64,000 nucleotides of DNA from Dawidia cretensis. GTDB taxonomy: Bacteria > Bacteroidota > Bacteroidia > Cytophagales > Cyclobacteriaceae. The notes beneath the pieces are model-generated. The model did no database searches, was not told the DNA's origin, and saw only the letters and a program-made list of their open reading frames with translations. The stretch is from the NCBI RefSeq assembly GCF_018598175.1, contig NZ_JAHESE010000001.1:777692-841691 (forward strand), written 5' to 3'. The position numbers and the translations under genes were made by a program. Numbering within the stretch: the first letter of the stretch is position 1; each line of letters starts with the position of its first letter. Positions 44,952-53,685 of the stretch are shown in pieces.

Positions 44952-45671
44952 TCAAATCTTTATCGTTAAATATCCTTTCCCGACTGAACTATCCTTCTTA
45001 TGAATCAATACTCCATTTTGCAAAGATCTTGATGGTGGCACTTCGAAATAAGAAAACCAGGGTCTGAAATTCAAATCATCAATCAAAATCGATTTCGAGC
45101 CTGAGAGCTTTATATCCGTATAGGTTACTAATTCAGAAATAAATTTATTCCTCACTTCTAAATTCGAGCACATAGAGTAGATGCTCATTCTATCTCGCTT
45201 TATTGTTTTCAGTTCGATTATCATAGGCAGCAAGGCATCGATCGCTATATTCACTGTACGATTGCTTCCGTAAATTGCCATCAATTTTTCATTAATAAAT
45301 TTCTTGTTGATTTGATCCTGAACTTTAAAACCCTGGGCAAGCGCAACAAGTAAATCATAGGCGATCGGGTAGGTCAGGCTTATTAAACAGAGGCTCAAAG
45401 CTCTTTTGTCATCCTTTTGCAAGCTACTGTAGGGCACATCTCGCAAATATTCTTTCAGGTGATCGAGTATATCCTGCTGACGGTTTAAAATCTGCAGTAA
45501 ATAAAGTGTAGCCTTGTTGGCTCGGTTGGATCCAGAAGTAAATTCCTGGATTCTTTCGCGAAGATAGTCCTTGTCAATCCTGCCTTTTGTAAGATAGAAG
45601 TTAATTCCTGCATCCAGAACCTCAAATGGAATCCGTTGGTTTAGTCCGATATATTTTGCTTTGCTACGCAT
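44952..45671 (-). CDS. brxA: BrxA-like (DUF1819) BREX protein
   Basis: 239 residues from ATG 45671; a TTG at 45704 opens a longer frame that I reject. Its start overlaps the pglZ stop by one base (TAATG). The protein is helical and soluble, with ANKATLYLLQILNRQQDILDH and YSSLQKDDKRALSLCLISL near the middle; this fits BrxA, a small DNA-binding helical protein found next to PglZ in BREX types 1 and 3. The call rests mainly on size, position and these motifs. It is the last gene of the operon. Confidence 0.7.
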   Translation of the reverse strand: MRSKAKYIGLNQRIPFEVLDAGINFYLTKGRIDKDYLRERIQEFTSGSNRANKATLYLLQILNRQQDILDHLKEYLRDVPYSSLQKDDKRALSLCLISLTYPIAYDLLVALAQGFKVQDQINKKFINEKLMAIYGSNRTVNIAIDALLPMIIELKTIKRDRMSIYSMCSNLEVRNKFISELVTYTDIKLSGSKSILIDDLNFRPWFSYFEVPPSRSLQNGVLIHKKDSSVGKGYLTIKI

Positions 45672-47512
45672 TAAATACTGATAAATGGTACAATTACTTC
45701 CCAAAAATGAGAACCGCCATGTGTGATTACTTGCTTGTTTTTCAAGGTAAAGGCTTCATCGTTCTTTAGGTAAACTGAGAATCCCCTTGTTCCTACCGGA
45801 AGAGATGGATTTAGCGTCTTGAAATTTTCAAGTAATCTTTCGCTAGTAAAATGCAAATGCCGTTTACTGCGGCTTAATGATCCCACTTTCTCTTCAAGAT
45901 TCAGGTTCTTAACCCCTTTAGCTTCTACATTTCCGTGATCAGCCGTTATATAGATTTCAAAACCCTGAACCTTAAAATCCAAAATAAGTTTTACAATACC
46001 TGATTTTTCAATCCATTGCTCAGTTGAAACCTTCAAATGATCATTCCCTAGAATTGAACCATGCATGATGTTATCAAGGTCGTTGCACACCAGGCCCAAT
46101 AAAGTTACATCATCTGAAATATCCTTTGCAGACAATGGCTCATTAACACTAAACTTCTGATAATGAATTTGGTAAGCAGGTGCACCCTGTCTCAGCCAAA
46201 AACTCTCAAACATTTTACTCTCCTTTGAATTGTCATCATTCAAATCTGGCTTCTCGCCTTTAAAAATAGCTTGTCTCGACCATGCTGTTATCGTTGGGAT
46301 AAATGCCAACGATGCGTTTGATGAATATTCAACTCCTGCATTGGCTAAGGCATTCGATAATAGAGTCCATTGCCAATAACTCATGCAATCAATAACCAAT
46401 AAGGCTTTCTTTTTTGCCGGCTTCGCTTTGATATGTTCCAGAATTCTTGAAACTACTACAGGTTTTCTAACACCGCTTAGAGAGAACAGGCTTCCATAGG
46501 TGTTTTCGATAAATCGCTGGAACCGATTGTTAAAAGCATTTTCCAGTTGTGAATAGCGATCTTTCAGATCACTGTTTTTTGAAATCAAATACCTGATTTT
46601 CGCATTTGACAATATCTGGATGGTTTTGAACCATTGATCGGCGATGTCTTCTATCAATTCAAGTTGTTGTTTTAGATATTCGATCAGTCCTTCTAATTCA
46701 TTGTCATTTTGACCATGCTCGTCAACGTATACTCCAATTTTAAGTGCCTTGTGAAATGATTCGTAATTCGCTGGTAATACCTTCACCGGCTTTAAATATT
46801 CGAACGCAAATAAATATCCTAAACTTCTATTGAGAAGTGCTTCATTAAAGTCCAGCAACGGGCTTTTGCTTTCTACAAACAACTCCCACTGTTCCTGTAT
46901 GAATTTTAATAGATTCGTTTTTGTCAGGCCCTTTGATATGAGGCCAGGAAAATAGGGTTTTGAAAAACCGGTAAGAAAATCGACTACCGCGTTGTTAACG
47001 CCATTTTTCTCAAGAAGCACGGTAATCAAAGCATTAAGAATCCGTTCTTTTGCTTTACTCTTTGTTAGAATATCGAAGTCTACGCTATAAAGGTTTTCTA
47101 AAAGAAATTTTACGCTTTTGTCATAACTTAACTTATCATAGTGCTTGATGTTGGATAACAAACTCAACGCATTAAAGCTCAATCCTTTTATTGCTTTTGC
47201 ATCCAGGTTAAGAAACAGTTGAGCCAACCCTACTGACTGAAAATGAACTTGCATTTCTAAGTCGGGCAATGGCCGATAATTTGCCGGTGCTACAATTAGA
47301 AATCTATTCACAGACTCACGGACTTGCAACTCAAACTGAACACGTACGTCCAAATCAGTTTTTGAGACAATTATAGCATAACCTTCATTTTCGAATGCTT
47401 TCCTTAGTTCCAGATACTCAAATAAGTTGTCCCGGTCAGCCACAATGATGTGCTGCTTATGGGTAGAGATTGCCAGAATCTTGAACTTATCTATCCAGTT
47501 ACTCATTGACAA
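45671..47512 (-). CDS. pglZ: PglZ, alkaline-phosphatase-fold BREX protein
   Basis: 613 residues. The C-terminal half is a PglZ domain: ALLVIDCMSYWQW (metal ligand D375), IPTITAWSRQAIFKG (nucleophile region around 407-409), CNDLDNIMHG, IYITADHGNVEA (D525/H526) and a final HGGSHFWEVIVPF. The N-terminal half is helical and probably a protein-contact region. PglZ is the hallmark of BREX systems and acts as a metal-dependent phosphatase or nuclease. It overlaps the helicase gene by 14 bases and brxA by one base. Confidence 0.93.
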   Translation of the reverse strand: MSMSNWIDKFKILAISTHKQHIIVADRDNLFEYLELRKAFENEGYAIIVSKTDLDVRVQFELQVRESVNRFLIVAPANYRPLPDLEMQVHFQSVGLAQLFLNLDAKAIKGLSFNALSLLSNIKHYDKLSYDKSVKFLLENLYSVDFDILTKSKAKERILNALITVLLEKNGVNNAVVDFLTGFSKPYFPGLISKGLTKTNLLKFIQEQWELFVESKSPLLDFNEALLNRSLGYLFAFEYLKPVKVLPANYESFHKALKIGVYVDEHGQNDNELEGLIEYLKQQLELIEDIADQWFKTIQILSNAKIRYLISKNSDLKDRYSQLENAFNNRFQRFIENTYGSLFSLSGVRKPVVVSRILEHIKAKPAKKKALLVIDCMSYWQWTLLSNALANAGVEYSSNASLAFIPTITAWSRQAIFKGEKPDLNDDNSKESKMFESFWLRQGAPAYQIHYQKFSVNEPLSAKDISDDVTLLGLVCNDLDNIMHGSILGNDHLKVSTEQWIEKSGIVKLILDFKVQGFEIYITADHGNVEAKGVKNLNLEEKVGSLSRSKRHLHFTSERLLENFKTLNPSLPVGTRGFSVYLKNDEAFTLKNKQVITHGGSHFWEVIVPFISI

Positions 47513-50500
47513 CGTTCAACATTAAAAGGCATGACAAGGAGGGCACAATTTGGCTTGATAAATGAAAGGACCCTTCCATTGTCTCTTTTTCCCTATAGAG
47601 ACGGTTTAAACGCGATTGTTTAATATTCTCAATTCCAATGCGTCTTAATTGCTTCTCCTGGAATACAAATGATTTTTCCTTGTCGCTCTTAATTTTATCG
47701 GTATTGTGAAGTATTATTTTTTGAAACTCTTCAAATTTGGCCAAAAGAAATTCCTCTGCTTTCTCTGATAGATGGCGAAACAATTCAATTGAGTCTTCAG
47801 CTGGGAGCGTTCCGATGCAATCAAAGAAATCATTTTCTTGAATCAGCTTGTCCCAAATACTTTGTGCAAACGGAGGAAAATTTTCGCCATCATTTGAAGT
47901 AAACATTGGCTGAACAATGTGCTTTGTCTCAAAATTATTCTTCACTTCCAGCAACCACAAGGACCATAGCCCTCCACTCGTTCTTCCTTGCTTGATTTTT
48001 ACAACGGGCAGTTGCTGCCCTTCATTAAACGGCAATGCTTCTTTTAATATATTTTGTATAATTTCATGTTGCAAAGAAATTGGCTCAGGTATTGGATTAT
48101 TCACGCTTGCCTTTATATCGAAGGTGTAAATAGTTTCCTTGTATCCTGGGAATTTGAATTTTAGTCCATTTAGTAAATTTTGATACATAATTCCCTTTGT
48201 TCGCAAATAGTTTACTGTAATGGTTTGTAGCCACTTCGGCAGCGGACTGTGTTTGATGGCTTCCACCTTATCGACGGTGATGTCTTCAGAGGAAAGTGTG
48301 GGGAGCGCGCTTTCTGTTATTTTATAGTCCCTCAGTTTATTTTTTATGTCTTCCAGCCAATTTTTACCTTCCTGTTCAAATCTCGCCGGATCGAGTAGTG
48401 ACGTCAGATATAACTTACTGATTTTGTCGCGTTCAAGTGTACTGTCAAGAACATCGGAAGTCTTGTCAATACCCAGCTCTTTCATGATCTGAGACAGCTT
48501 GGTTTCTACCACTTCGTAAACTCTTTTATCAACCGAGTTATCAAGCATCATGTTATATGCAAGTACCTCGTGATCCTGACCGATCCGATCTACGCGACCA
48601 ATTCTTTGCTCGACAATCATTGGGTTCCAGGGCATGTCGTAGTTGATGACAATATGTGCAAACTGCATGTTCAGTGACTCACCCGCTGCGTCCGTACAAA
48701 TTAGGATTTGTGTAGTGTCTTTAAATTGCTTCAACGCGTCAACTCGCTGGTCGAAATCCATCGATCCATTGATCGCATCACACAGGTAGCCTCCTTTTTC
48801 ACGCAGGATTTTTTGAAGCATAAATTGTGTACTGGTGAACTCCGTGAATAATAGGAATTTTACATCAGGATTATTCTCGGTTTTCTTAAGATCCAAAAGT
48901 TTTGCAAGAAGATAATCGACTTTGGCATCGGTCTCGGTTGACAAGCAATCCTTAGCCTTTTGAATTAGCCCTCGCAGATGTGTAAGCTCTGTATCATAAT
49001 TCCCCTGCGTTTGCTCCAGTATTGAGAATATCTTCTCTTCATAGTCCATTTCCAATTGACCTTCGTAACCATATTCTTCCAGGTTATTGATGACACTTTC
49101 TTCGTTTACATTCGCCCTTTCTCCTGATAGTCGTTCGGCCCGTTTTTGCATGGCATCAAGAATTGCCTGCGTGGAGCTGCTCATCATTCGTTGGAATAGC
49201 AGCATAACAAAGCCATACGAGTTATTTTTGGTTTCCTTGGCCATATTGAAGCCCGTGACAACATATTCGGTCACGTCTTCATACAGTTTTCTCTGCTTTA
49301 AATGATGAACCTCGTAGGGTACTTCGATTTTGAAGGTATGGCGCTTTTTAAATAATGGTTTGCCACTGTAATCAATTGCCTGCCGCTTTTCTGTGCGTAC
49401 AACATACGGTTCTAACTCTTTGATGGAGGGCATGCCTTCTCCTGCAAAAGCGTCGGCATCGAGTAGTTGTAAAATTCTTCTAAAGTGATCACTTTTTCCG
49501 CGATGGGGCGTTGCTGACAGCAGAAGTACATTCGGAATGGCGTTGCATAACACACTAGCCATTTGATGGCGACCCACCTGGGTATTGCTACCGCCCACCT
49601 TGTGGCACTCGTCAATAACAAGCAAATCAAATTCGGCTTCCAGAACATTTTGAATACGATGCTTATTGTATTGTTCCACTTGCCTTTTACTCCAGCCCTG
49701 TCTGTGTTCGAGAGGTTTTAGAGCATCCATTGAGACAATTATTTGATTATGCTGGGCAAAGAGATTTATTTCGTTATCGGCATCGAGACGAGAGAATGTT
49801 CTACTTATCGTGTTTATGTAGTCAGTGTCATAGATATGAAACGTCTCGTTGAAATGCCTTTTCATTTCCTGATGCCATTGACCCATTGCCGATTTTGGGA
49901 CAATAACCAAACTTCGTTTTACGATTCCCCTTAATTTTAGTTCCTTCAGTACTAATCCTGTTTCAATTGTTTTACCCATGCCGACCTCATCTGCCATCAG
50001 GAAGCGCAGATACTGACCAGACATAACTTTCTCTAACGCTAAAATCTGGTGTGGCAATGGAATGATATTGCTCTCCAACGGGGCAAGCATTGCCTGGTTG
50101 AATATCTCCGATCTGATTTTAGCGGCTACAGCCAGGTAACTTATCTTTGAATCAGAAAATATTGCCGTAACTTCCTCCAGTTGGTTGAGTTTGGTCTCTG
50201 TGATCTTATCACTCTTTAGAAGTTTAATTTTGGCTTTCTCAACGCCAAAAACCTTTTTAACCTCCAACACTTCAGCTTCTTCGCCATTAAACATAACAAT
50301 ATCACCTTCTGCAAAAGCATACGTTTGAATGGTGGATATTGATCCGTTAGCAATTTCTTTCAATCCTTCGGTGAGCGTAAAGGCATTACCTTCCTTGATG
50401 GTTTTTACTTTTTCTGGATGTAGTATTTTAATATCTACGCTTCCTGATCCTCCTGGTTCGATGCTTGTCCTGTTCAGGATTGTAACTACACAATCTGAGC

Positions 50501-50606
50501 TACCGATCATTCCTGCCCGCAATGTGGGCCGGTATCCTGAAAGAATAGGTTTTTCTCTCCCACCTTCTTGCGTTGCTTTTAGTGTTAATGTAGCTCGTAT
50601 CTTCAT
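47499..50606 (-). CDS. brxHII: SNF2-family helicase (BrxHII-like) with EF-Tu domain-3-like N-terminus
   Basis: 1035 residues. The helicase core is complete: Q-like PLPHQILAL (183-191), Walker A DEVGMGKT (206-213), VIDECHK, LLSATPHRG, FTEFTSTQ and motif VI QRIGRVDRIGQ. It resembles RapA/HepA-type SNF2 enzymes. Residues 1-92 are unusual: RATLTLKATQEGGREKPILS, GYRPTLRAG, then GSVDIKILHPEKV and FTLTEGLKEIANGSI follow the pattern of domain 3 of elongation factor Tu (EGGR-GYRP-IHP-REG). A second small barrel-like piece (95-150) follows. The C-terminal 350 residues are helical. It lies between the 107-aa orphan and pglZ, the normal place of brxHII. Confidence 0.9.
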   Translation of the reverse strand: MKIRATLTLKATQEGGREKPILSGYRPTLRAGMIGSSDCVVTILNRTSIEPGGSGSVDIKILHPEKVKTIKEGNAFTLTEGLKEIANGSISTIQTYAFAEGDIVMFNGEEAEVLEVKKVFGVEKAKIKLLKSDKITETKLNQLEEVTAIFSDSKISYLAVAAKIRSEIFNQAMLAPLESNIIPLPHQILALEKVMSGQYLRFLMADEVGMGKTIETGLVLKELKLRGIVKRSLVIVPKSAMGQWHQEMKRHFNETFHIYDTDYINTISRTFSRLDADNEINLFAQHNQIIVSMDALKPLEHRQGWSKRQVEQYNKHRIQNVLEAEFDLLVIDECHKVGGSNTQVGRHQMASVLCNAIPNVLLLSATPHRGKSDHFRRILQLLDADAFAGEGMPSIKELEPYVVRTEKRQAIDYSGKPLFKKRHTFKIEVPYEVHHLKQRKLYEDVTEYVVTGFNMAKETKNNSYGFVMLLFQRMMSSSTQAILDAMQKRAERLSGERANVNEESVINNLEEYGYEGQLEMDYEEKIFSILEQTQGNYDTELTHLRGLIQKAKDCLSTETDAKVDYLLAKLLDLKKTENNPDVKFLLFTEFTSTQFMLQKILREKGGYLCDAINGSMDFDQRVDALKQFKDTTQILICTDAAGESLNMQFAHIVINYDMPWNPMIVEQRIGRVDRIGQDHEVLAYNMMLDNSVDKRVYEVVETKLSQIMKELGIDKTSDVLDSTLERDKISKLYLTSLLDPARFEQEGKNWLEDIKNKLRDYKITESALPTLSSEDITVDKVEAIKHSPLPKWLQTITVNYLRTKGIMYQNLLNGLKFKFPGYKETIYTFDIKASVNNPIPEPISLQHEIIQNILKEALPFNEGQQLPVVKIKQGRTSGGLWSLWLLEVKNNFETKHIVQPMFTSNDGENFPPFAQSIWDKLIQENDFFDCIGTLPAEDSIELFRHLSEKAEEFLLAKFEEFQKIILHNTDKIKSDKEKSFVFQEKQLRRIGIENIKQSRLNRLYREKETMEGSFHLSSQIVPSLSCLLMLNVVNE

Positions 50607-50608
50607 GC

Positions 50609-50932
50609 TTAGTTCAAATTAACTGGTGTGAGGCCCACTATAGCATTATTGAATTCGTCTAAATTTCTTTTATCGACGCTTACTGCCTTACAATCGTCAA
50701 GCTGCATAACATCTGAGCAGAAAAGGTCGATACTCAATACAACTTGAATTAGAATATATTGAACCTTATCGATGCGCATTACAATTTCCTTTCCATAGTA
50801 ATGACCGCAAGATTCGTTGATCGCAAACTGCTTCGCTTCCAATGAGCGATCCGTACACCTGAATTTGTTGCCCAGGGCGATAATATCATCATACTCTCGT
50901 TGCGTAACGGCTCTATATAAAATACAAGGCAT
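50609..50932 (-). CDS. orphan 107-residue protein inside the BREX operon
   Basis: It lies 2 bases before the helicase gene and 3 bases after the first methyltransferase gene, so it is certainly co-transcribed. The N-terminal part reads LYRAVTQREYDDIIALGNKF, then RCTDRSLEAKQFAINE, with a distant feel of small ADP-ribosyltransferase-like folds (a YRAV strand and an S-x-E-A-x-x-FA helix), but the catalytic triad is not convincing. The C-terminal half has an MRIDKVQYILIQVVLSI strand. It is not one of the six core BREX-3 genes that I know. Function unknown; an accessory or helicase partner role is inferred from context. Confidence 0.7.
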   Translation of the reverse strand: MPCILYRAVTQREYDDIIALGNKFRCTDRSLEAKQFAINESCGHYYGKEIVMRIDKVQYILIQVVLSIDLFCSDVMQLDDCKAVSVDKRNLDEFNNAIVGLTPVNLN

Positions 50933-50935
50933 AGA

Positions 50936-53575
50936 TTAAACCCTATCTTTAGCTATATCGTAATACATTAACAATTGCTCGTCTTCAAACAAAATATTTT
51001 GGGGAATCAAATCCCCCAATTTTACAATGGTGCTAAAATCTTTTTGCTCCCAGGAATTTTTAAAACCTGCACGGAGTGCTTCGGCCCGAACCTCTTTTAA
51101 TTTCTTGGCTTTTGCCTGGCTAACGGCAGTTACGTAGGTGGCGAACTCTTTCAGTAATACTTTGGTGCGCAGGGCTTCTCTATCCTTTGCTTCGTTGGGG
51201 TTAGGAGTACGCCACTTGCCATCTGAATCTAGAATGAAGCTTTCATTTAGAATATCTTGCAACTCTGGCAGCAAGTCACCTTTTCGTAAAGCTTGTGTGG
51301 CGATCTTCCAATCATTTGTGATGTCTTGATATTTTTGTTTAGTCTTCCGTAGCCTTTCTTTTAACCATTCAATTGCATCTGACTCATTGGTAACGATCAA
51401 AGACAATTGAACAAATTCTGGAGCCCTGGCTTTTTTCTCATCATACTCTGCTGCTTGCTCTTTGGTAAAATACATGCCATCCCGTTCAACATATCTTTGT
51501 TTAAGTCCTTCTTGAAAATCTTTTGCGTCAATCGGAACAGGAAAACCGCGCATTAAATAGAAGGATATAAGTCGATCAAAAATGATCTTGGGGCTTCTTT
51601 CAATGATAGCAGTAGTGGTATTGAGTTTCTTTAAGTGAACGGGGAGGTGATGAAGATGTTCGGAAACAAAATCCCAAACGACCACTTCTCCATGGATTGT
51701 CTTAAATTTAGTCTCAAATTCAGATGACGGCTTATAGCAACTTATTACAAGGTCTTGCTTTACAGCGGTTGGTGAGGTTACAGCCTGGAACGTGCCTTGC
51801 TTTTTATCCAATGCAGCTAAATTAGCAATCACAAACCCTGCCTTTTGAAGTGCCATTTGAATTCCATTCCATACAGCGGCACTTGTATTACTAAATTCTA
51901 CCGTCATCCATTTCCCTGGCTTTAGAACTTCAAAATACTTCTTAAAACAAGCCTCCATTAAGAGTTGATACTCAAAGATTGTCTTGCTTTTGGCTTTATC
52001 AATAATTGCTTCATTCTTAGCGTTAGTAAGTACTTTATGCCACGCCTCAATTAAAATATTTAAGTCGGAGTAGTAAATATTTTCACCAAAAGGAGGGTCC
52101 GTAAAAATGTAGTCAATGCTATTCGGCTTTACATTCAGGAATGAACAATCACCACAATAATTCAGGGAACTCCCTTGTTTGGATTTGTATTGGGAGAATG
52201 CTTTAATTAATCTTTTATACTTCCCCTGCACTAAATAATCAGGACTGATTTCAGAGGTATGCGATGCTACATAAAAAACCCCCGATAAATATTGATTGAC
52301 TTGAGAGAATCCAGTTGGTCGAAACCTGTTCAGCAAAGAAATCCCCCATACCATTTGTTCAAACGTGAATTGAAGAAAAGCTTGCGTCCTTTTATCGGCA
52401 ACTTTTAAAGTCGCTTCCCATAAAAAGGCGAGCGAATGAAAAGCTCTCTTCAGGAAGAAATCGTGGATATATTCAATATTAGTGGTTTTAACCCTGCCAA
52501 CTTTTGCCATTTGAATGTCCGGCAGCTTAAAGTGCGGGGCATGCTCAGGGAAGTCTAATTCTTCAATTCTTTTAAGAACAGAAAAATCAAACTCATCAGG
52601 TTTCTTGGTGTAATTGGAGCTACTGTAATTATAGTTAATTAAATATGGATAACGTTTGGGTTTTCTTACGGCTTTATCTATGGCCTTATCAAAAGTTGTT
52701 TCAAATAATAAAGTACAAGACTCCTTCGTTAGCTCAGTTGAGCAAGAAGGACACTTTATTACATCTGACACAGTTTTAGATTCTGGCTCGTAGAACTCTT
52801 CCGTAAATGACAATTCATGATTACAATTTGGACAGGCTAGCATCTCACTCCATACCACATAATTGATTTTGCCCACTTTGCCATTTGTATGCTTTGTCTC
52901 ATACATCCAACCAAGCTTTTCGTCAAAGGATGAAATGATTCTCCTGATTTCCATTTCATAATCTTCAAGATTGACAGGGTTGATGTAATTGTAAGAAACA
53001 AATGATGCTACTGGTGCGAGATCACCTACAATAGACTTTCTTGTTCCCCACACAGGAGATGAATCAAAAATATGTTTCCACTCAGTTTCAATTTTATACT
53101 GCGTTTCTGAATCGGGGTTGCCACACGAAATAGCGGCAACTGCTGTCATTCCTGTGCCGGCAAAGCCATCTAAAATTATATCCCCCGGCTGTGTGTAATG
53201 AAGAATATATCGCATGATGGCAGGATGTGGAACCTTTGTATGGTAGCTATGAGCGGCATAGATCTGATTTGTTTTACCCTCACTTACATCGCTGGCATAC
53301 GGCTCGTCAATTTCGAAATCCTTCTTTCTTGTTTTAATGTGCTCTTTCTCCTCTTCCCACTCAGCAATAAAATGATTTAACCATGGATTAGGGCAAGCAG
53401 TATAGTAGGGAGGATCGCTCAGGTTAATAATGTCGTCATCTTCACCAATAGGAAAGCCTTCTAGCTTTTTTAATTCAGGAAGTTTCTTTCGTAGTTCATT
53501 ACGAAAGTATTCTCTCCGTTCTTCTTCAGAGTTGAATTTTTTACCAAGGCATATTAATTTTTCCTGCTTGCTCAT
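50936..53575 (-). CDS. pglXI: PglXI-type DNA methyltransferase, copy A
   Basis: 879 residues. SAM motif DGFAGTG at 136-142 and a catalytic-type motif TDPPFGENIYYSDL at 492-505; a further LSDPPYYTACPNPW lies at 52-65. Between them are paired cysteines CPNC (248-251) and CPSC (275-278), a likely zinc ribbon. It should methylate adenine (or N4-cytosine) in host DNA to mark self for BREX. The N-terminal 190 and C-terminal 390 residues nearly match the second copy, while the middle is different. The gene follows copy B after a 110-base gap and precedes the orphan ORF by 3 bases. Confidence 0.88.
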   Translation of the reverse strand: MSKQEKLICLGKKFNSEEERREYFRNELRKKLPELKKLEGFPIGEDDDIINLSDPPYYTACPNPWLNHFIAEWEEEKEHIKTRKKDFEIDEPYASDVSEGKTNQIYAAHSYHTKVPHPAIMRYILHYTQPGDIILDGFAGTGMTAVAAISCGNPDSETQYKIETEWKHIFDSSPVWGTRKSIVGDLAPVASFVSYNYINPVNLEDYEMEIRRIISSFDEKLGWMYETKHTNGKVGKINYVVWSEMLACPNCNHELSFTEEFYEPESKTVSDVIKCPSCSTELTKESCTLLFETTFDKAIDKAVRKPKRYPYLINYNYSSSNYTKKPDEFDFSVLKRIEELDFPEHAPHFKLPDIQMAKVGRVKTTNIEYIHDFFLKRAFHSLAFLWEATLKVADKRTQAFLQFTFEQMVWGISLLNRFRPTGFSQVNQYLSGVFYVASHTSEISPDYLVQGKYKRLIKAFSQYKSKQGSSLNYCGDCSFLNVKPNSIDYIFTDPPFGENIYYSDLNILIEAWHKVLTNAKNEAIIDKAKSKTIFEYQLLMEACFKKYFEVLKPGKWMTVEFSNTSAAVWNGIQMALQKAGFVIANLAALDKKQGTFQAVTSPTAVKQDLVISCYKPSSEFETKFKTIHGEVVVWDFVSEHLHHLPVHLKKLNTTTAIIERSPKIIFDRLISFYLMRGFPVPIDAKDFQEGLKQRYVERDGMYFTKEQAAEYDEKKARAPEFVQLSLIVTNESDAIEWLKERLRKTKQKYQDITNDWKIATQALRKGDLLPELQDILNESFILDSDGKWRTPNPNEAKDREALRTKVLLKEFATYVTAVSQAKAKKLKEVRAEALRAGFKNSWEQKDFSTIVKLGDLIPQNILFEDEQLLMYYDIAKDRV

Positions 53576-53685
53576 TTACTTCTTTTAAAATCAAACCGGT
53601 TTCAATGTGGATTGAGTTCCGGCTCCAAATCCTGAATTCCTCTAAAATTCTGTATATGAATTTTATTTATTCTCATGGCTAAATC

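Noticed and set aside
44809-45003. 64-residue frame between the lipoprotein gene and brxA
   Set aside because: Overlaps the end of brxA on the other strand and has no protein-like features.
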